DNA of 8,215 nucleotides from Ignavibacteriales bacterium (GTDB taxonomy: Bacteria; Bacteroidota; Ignavibacteria; UBA10030), in the NCBI GenBank assembly GCA_016207365.1, contig JACQPU010000192.1, positions 1-8,215 of the forward strand, in the 5' to 3' direction. Position 1 is the first letter of the stretch. Each line of letters opens with the position of its first letter. The notes beneath the pieces were generated by a model that was not told the origin of the DNA, searched no databases, and saw only the letters and a program-made list of their open reading frames with translations. A program made the translations under genes and the position numbers. Below are positions 5,237 to 8,215 of this stretch, piece by piece.

Positions 5237-6490
5237 ATGCCAATGGACATTACTGAGTTAAAGTCCAAGAAGATCGCCGAATTGAACACGATCGCCAAGG
5301 AGCTGAACATCCTCGGCCACAGCGACATGCGCAAACAGGAGCTGATTTTCAAAATCCTGGAAGCGCAAACGGAAAAGGACGGTCTGAGCTTCAGCAAGGG
5401 CGTGCTCGAGGTCCTGCCCGATGGATACGGTTTTCTGCGCTCGGTCGATTACAATTATCTTCCCTCTCCTGACGACATCTACGTCTCACCCTCTCAAATC
5501 AAGAAATTCGGATTGCGGACCGGGGACAGTGTTTCGGGTCAGGTGCGTCCACCCAAGGAAGGCGAGCGGTTTTTTGCCCTCCTGCGCGTTGAGGCGGTGA
5601 ACGACGATCATCCGGATGTCATCCGTGACCGGGTGCTCTTCGACAATCTGACACCCTTGTATCCGAAGGATCGGGCGAAACTTGAGACCGCTCCCGGTGA
5701 GTATGCGATGCGTATTCTGGATCTCCTCGCACCCGTCGGCAAGGGACAGCGCGGAATGATTGTCTCTCCTCCAAAGGCTGGAAAAACCGTTCTTCTGCAG
5801 AAAATCGCTAACAGCATTACAAGAAATCATCCGGAGATCAAACTCATCGTGCTCCTGATCGATGAAAGGCCCGAGGAAGTAACGGACATGGAGCGGACGG
5901 TGAATGCCGAGGTTGTCAGTTCGACATTTGATGAGCCTCCCGAGAGGCACGTTCAGGTGTCAGACATGGTGCTGGAAAAGGCCAAGAGGCTTGTGGAGGC
6001 AAAACGCGATGTCGTGGTCCTCTTGGACAGCATTACGCGTCTTGCCCGCGCCCACAACACGGTGGTACCACACAGCGGCAAGATCCTCTCCGGTGGCGTT
6101 GATGCCAACGCACTCCACAGGCCGAAACGGTTTTTCGGCGCTGCGCGAAACATTGAGGAGGGCGGAAGTCTCACGATCATCGCCACGGCCCTCGTGGAAA
6201 CGGGAAGCAGGATGGATGAAGTTATCTTCGAGGAATTCAAGGGAACGGGAAACATGGAAATCGTTCTCGATCGCAAGCTGAGCGACCGGCGCGTGTTCCC
6301 TGCCATTGATGTGAACCGGTCCGGTACACGAAAAGAGGAAATGCTGCTGGAACCGGAAGAACTCAACAGGGTTTGGATCCTGAGAAAACTTATCAGCGAT
6401 TTGAACCCGCCCGAAGCGATGGAGTTCTTGCTGGAAAAGATGCGAGGCACAAAATCAAACAAGGAATTCCTGAAATCCATGAACAGCTGA
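5237..6490 (+). CDS. rho: Transcription termination factor Rho
   Basis: Rho is a hexameric RNA-dependent ATPase/helicase that releases RNA polymerase at Rho-dependent terminators. The 417 residues are close to the E. coli length (419), with no insertion. In order there is a Rho N-terminal helical domain (about 4-46, DITELKSKKIAELN) and a cold-shock-like RNA-binding domain (about 52-122) with the RNP1 motif GYGFLRS (63-69). The RecA-like ATPase domain follows: Walker A SPPKAGKT (177-184), LLIDERPEEVTDME (206-219), Walker B VVVLLDS (259-265), the Q-loop region around Lys282, and the R-loop region RPKRFFGAARN (295-305). The conserved VFPAIDVNRSGTRKEEML lies at 353-370. ATG 5237 is chosen over ATG 5243 because of TAAGG upstream; many relatives start at the equivalent of the second Met, so this remains open. 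A promoter-like element and a C-rich leader precede it. The next gene starts 10 nt after its stop. Confidence 0.98.
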   Translation: MPMDITELKSKKIAELNTIAKELNILGHSDMRKQELIFKILEAQTEKDGLSFSKGVLEVLPDGYGFLRSVDYNYLPSPDDIYVSPSQIKKFGLRTGDSVSGQVRPPKEGERFFALLRVEAVNDDHPDVIRDRVLFDNLTPLYPKDRAKLETAPGEYAMRILDLLAPVGKGQRGMIVSPPKAGKTVLLQKIANSITRNHPEIKLIVLLIDERPEEVTDMERTVNAEVVSSTFDEPPERHVQVSDMVLEKAKRLVEAKRDVVVLLDSITRLARAHNTVVPHSGKILSGGVDANALHRPKRFFGAARNIEEGGSLTIIATALVETGSRMDEVIFEEFKGTGNMEIVLDRKLSDRRVFPAIDVNRSGTRKEEMLLEPEELNRVWILRKLISDLNPPEAMEFLLEKMRGTKSNKEFLKSMNS

Positions 6491-6500
6491 ATAGACTCCT

Positions 6501-7676
6501 ATGTCTGAAGCAGTGATTGTGAGCGCCTGCCGTACTCCCATTGGATCGTTCATGGGAGCCCTCGGTTCAATCCCCGCCCCCCGACTCGGTGCCCTCGTTG
6601 TTGAAGAATCCATCCGCAGAGCAGGAATTAAGAAAGACGATGTCCAGGAAGTGATCATGGGGAATGTCCTGACTGCGGGGGAAGGACAGGCTCCTGCTCG
6701 CCAGGCCGCCTTGTTTGCCGGGCTTCCGGAATCGGTGGAGTGCATGACGGTCAACAAGGTGTGCGGCTCCGGTCTCAAAGCCGTGATGTTGGCTGCGCAG
6801 GCCGTACGCCTTGGAGATGCCGATATCATTGTGGCCGGTGGGATGGAAAGCATGTCCAACGTGCCGTTCGCTGTCGAAAAGGCGCGGGGCGGATTGAAAC
6901 TGGGCCACGGGGAAATGACGGACCTGATGATCAAGGACGGCTTGTGGGATGTCTATAACAACTTTCACATGGGATCGGCAGCAGAGCTCTGTGCAAAGGA
7001 ATGCGCCATTCCGCGGGAAGCGCAAGACGCATTTTCCATCCGGAGTTACCAGCGAGCCCAGGAAGCAACGAACAAGGGATGGTTCAAAGAGGAAATTGTC
7101 CCTGTGAGGATCCCCTCGAAAGATGGTGAGACGATTGTGGATAAGGATGAGGATCCGTTCAAAACCAACTTTGATAAAATACCGAAGCTAAAGCCGGTGT
7201 TTCAAAAGGACGGGACCGTGACGGCTGCGAATGCATCGAAGATCAATGACGGTGCCGCTGCGCTGGTTGTGATGTCCGCCGAGCGAGCCAAGGTGCTTGG
7301 CGTCAAAGCGCTTGCAAGAATTGTCACGTATGCCTCATCGGCAAAAAAGCCCGAGTGGTTCACGACCGCGCCGGCAGACGTAATTCGGAAAACGCTCGAC
7401 CGGGCTGGCATGAAACAGGATGATATCGGTCTCTTTGAAATCAATGAAGCCTTTGCCGTGGTGACGCTTGCGGTCAATAAAATGCTGGGTCTGGATGAGG
7501 CAAAGGTCAATGTTCATGGAGGGGCGGTGGCTCTTGGCCATCCGATCGGCGCAAGCGGGGCCCGCATCCTTGTGACGTTGCTGCATGCGCTGCGTATGCG
7601 AAAGCAGCAGCGCGGAATGGCGGCAATTTGCATCGGCGGCGGAGAGGCCAGCGGCGTGATTGTTGAACTTCTCTGA
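6501..7676 (+). CDS. atoB: Acetyl-CoA C-acetyltransferase (thiolase)
   Basis: This enzyme condenses two acetyl-CoA to acetoacetyl-CoA, or cleaves acetoacetyl-CoA in the degradative direction. Its 391 residues match the homotetrameric biosynthetic-type thiolases. The acylated nucleophile is Cys88 in NKVCGSGLKAV (85-95). HMG lies at 156-158, NEAFA at 315-319, the catalytic His347 in GGAVALGHPIGASGARI (340-356), and the second catalytic Cys377 in CIGGGEASG. All catalytic residues are present. The stretch around 283-290 (KPEWFTTA) differs from the MGTGP typical of polyhydroxybutyrate-type thiolases as I remember them, so chain-length or branched-substrate preference is open. The start is ATG 6501, 10 nt after the rho stop; MSEAVIVSACRTPIG is the standard N-terminus. 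The ribosome binding site is weak. The next gene encodes the following enzyme of the C4 pathway, which supports the assignment. The direction of flux is not determinable. Confidence 0.93.
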   Translation: MSEAVIVSACRTPIGSFMGALGSIPAPRLGALVVEESIRRAGIKKDDVQEVIMGNVLTAGEGQAPARQAALFAGLPESVECMTVNKVCGSGLKAVMLAAQAVRLGDADIIVAGGMESMSNVPFAVEKARGGLKLGHGEMTDLMIKDGLWDVYNNFHMGSAAELCAKECAIPREAQDAFSIRSYQRAQEATNKGWFKEEIVPVRIPSKDGETIVDKDEDPFKTNFDKIPKLKPVFQKDGTVTAANASKINDGAAALVVMSAERAKVLGVKALARIVTYASSAKKPEWFTTAPADVIRKTLDRAGMKQDDIGLFEINEAFAVVTLAVNKMLGLDEAKVNVHGGAVALGHPIGASGARILVTLLHALRMRKQQRGMAAICIGGGEASGVIVELL

Positions 7677-7709
7677 CGCAAGTTCCCACAATCAACAAAG
7701 AACACACCT

Positions 7710-8215
7710 ATGACACCGCCAGTACGAAATGTTACCGTGGTGGGCGCAGGAACGATGGGCAACGGGATCGCACACGTGTTTGCCCAGTACGGTCATCGCG
7801 TGATGCTGTGCGATGTAAAACCGGAACTGGTCGAGCGGGGAATGAAAACCATCGAGGCGAACCTTGGCCGGCAGGTCAAGAAAGGAACGCTCCAGGAGAC
7901 GCAGAAACAGGAAACACTCGGTAGGATCACACCGTCGACGGATCTGGAAGCAGCATCCCGGGAAGCTGACCTTGTTGTCGAAGCGGCCACGGAGCGGGAA
8001 GAGATCAAGAAAACAATCTTCCGCACGCTGGATCGAACAGCCCCATCGCAAGCCATCCTTGCATCAAATACATCCTCAATTTCCATTACAACCCTGGGAG
8101 CGGTGACGAGCCGGCCGGAGAAGGTGATCGGCATGCATTTCATGAACCCCGTGCCTGTGATGAAACTGGTGGAGATCGTTCGCGGACTTGCAACATCCGA
8201 TGAGACGTTCAAAAC
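7710..8215 (+). CDS. hbd: 3-hydroxybutyryl-CoA dehydrogenase, N-terminal part
   Basis: This enzyme interconverts 3-hydroxyacyl-CoA and 3-oxoacyl-CoA with NAD(H). The window ends after 168 codons of about 280-300 expected, so the C-terminal dimerisation domain is missing only because of the window edge. Visible are the Rossmann glycine motif GAGTMG (12-17) and Asp35 at the end of the second strand, as expected for NAD preference. SNTSS (119-123) and HFMNPVPVMKLVEIV (143-157) follow. His143 and Glu155 have the 12-residue spacing of the known catalytic pair. There is no enoyl-CoA hydratase domain in front, so this is the short monofunctional form. The start is ATG 7710, 33 nt after the thiolase; no strong ribosome binding site is seen. 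The product of the preceding thiolase is its expected substrate, or its product if flux is degradative. Chain-length specificity cannot be told. Confidence 0.95.
   Translation, partial: MTPPVRNVTVVGAGTMGNGIAHVFAQYGHRVMLCDVKPELVERGMKTIEANLGRQVKKGTLQETQKQETLGRITPSTDLEAASREADLVVEAATEREEIKKTIFRTLDRTAPSQAILASNTSSISITTLGAVTSRPEKVIGMHFMNPVPVMKLVEIVRGLATSDETFK

Noticed and set aside
5953..6480. Minus-strand open frame of 175 codons opposite rho
   Set aside because: It is Ser-rich with no domain and sits opposite the most conserved part of Rho, so it is a shadow.
7677..7709. Promoter or terminator between the thiolase and the hydroxyacyl-CoA dehydrogenase
   Set aside because: The 33 nt contain no hairpin and no -10/-35 pair, so cotranscription is the simpler reading.

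Overview
The window carries ordinary bacterial core genes, all on the + strand and tightly packed. GC content is moderate (a little over half by eye, not computed). The large N-terminally lipidated or secreted TPR protein, a type 1B dihydroorotate dehydrogenase with its PyrK partner, and mostly weak Shine-Dalgarno sequences suggest a Gram-negative of the Bacteroidota/Chlorobiota/Ignavibacteria neighbourhood. That placement is an inference from protein style, not a phylogeny. Rho is the compact form of about 420 residues, without the long N-terminal insert seen in many Bacteroidota.

Layout. Positions 1-103 hold the last 33 codons of a short-chain dehydrogenase. A sigma70-like promoter (105-133) immediately follows, and then a TPR-repeat envelope protein starts at 144. 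That gene overlaps pyrK by ATGA, pyrK overlaps pyrD by ATGA, and folC starts 17 nt after pyrD. These four genes look like one operon: an envelope scaffold protein, both subunits of the NAD-linked dihydroorotate dehydrogenase (de novo pyrimidine synthesis), and folate polyglutamylation. A 179-nt gap (5058-5236) separates folC from rho. It is the only sizeable non-coding stretch. It holds a promoter-like element that begins inside folC, a C-rich and G-poor tract resembling a Rho-utilisation site, an 11-nt direct repeat, and a 55-codon open frame. Rho (5237-6490) is followed after only 10 nt by an acetyl-CoA acetyltransferase, and 33 nt later by a 3-hydroxyacyl-CoA dehydrogenase that runs off the window end. 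The last two act on consecutive C4 acyl-CoA intermediates (acetoacetyl-CoA and 3-hydroxybutyryl-CoA), so a beta-oxidation or butanoyl/hydroxybutyrate gene set probably continues downstream.

I see no mobile element, CRISPR array, tRNA or rRNA, and no convincingly new biological system. The part most worth a second look is the rho leader, which looks built for autoregulation by Rho-dependent attenuation. Next is the TPR gene, whose predicted transcript would be nearly leaderless and whose lipobox is non-canonical.
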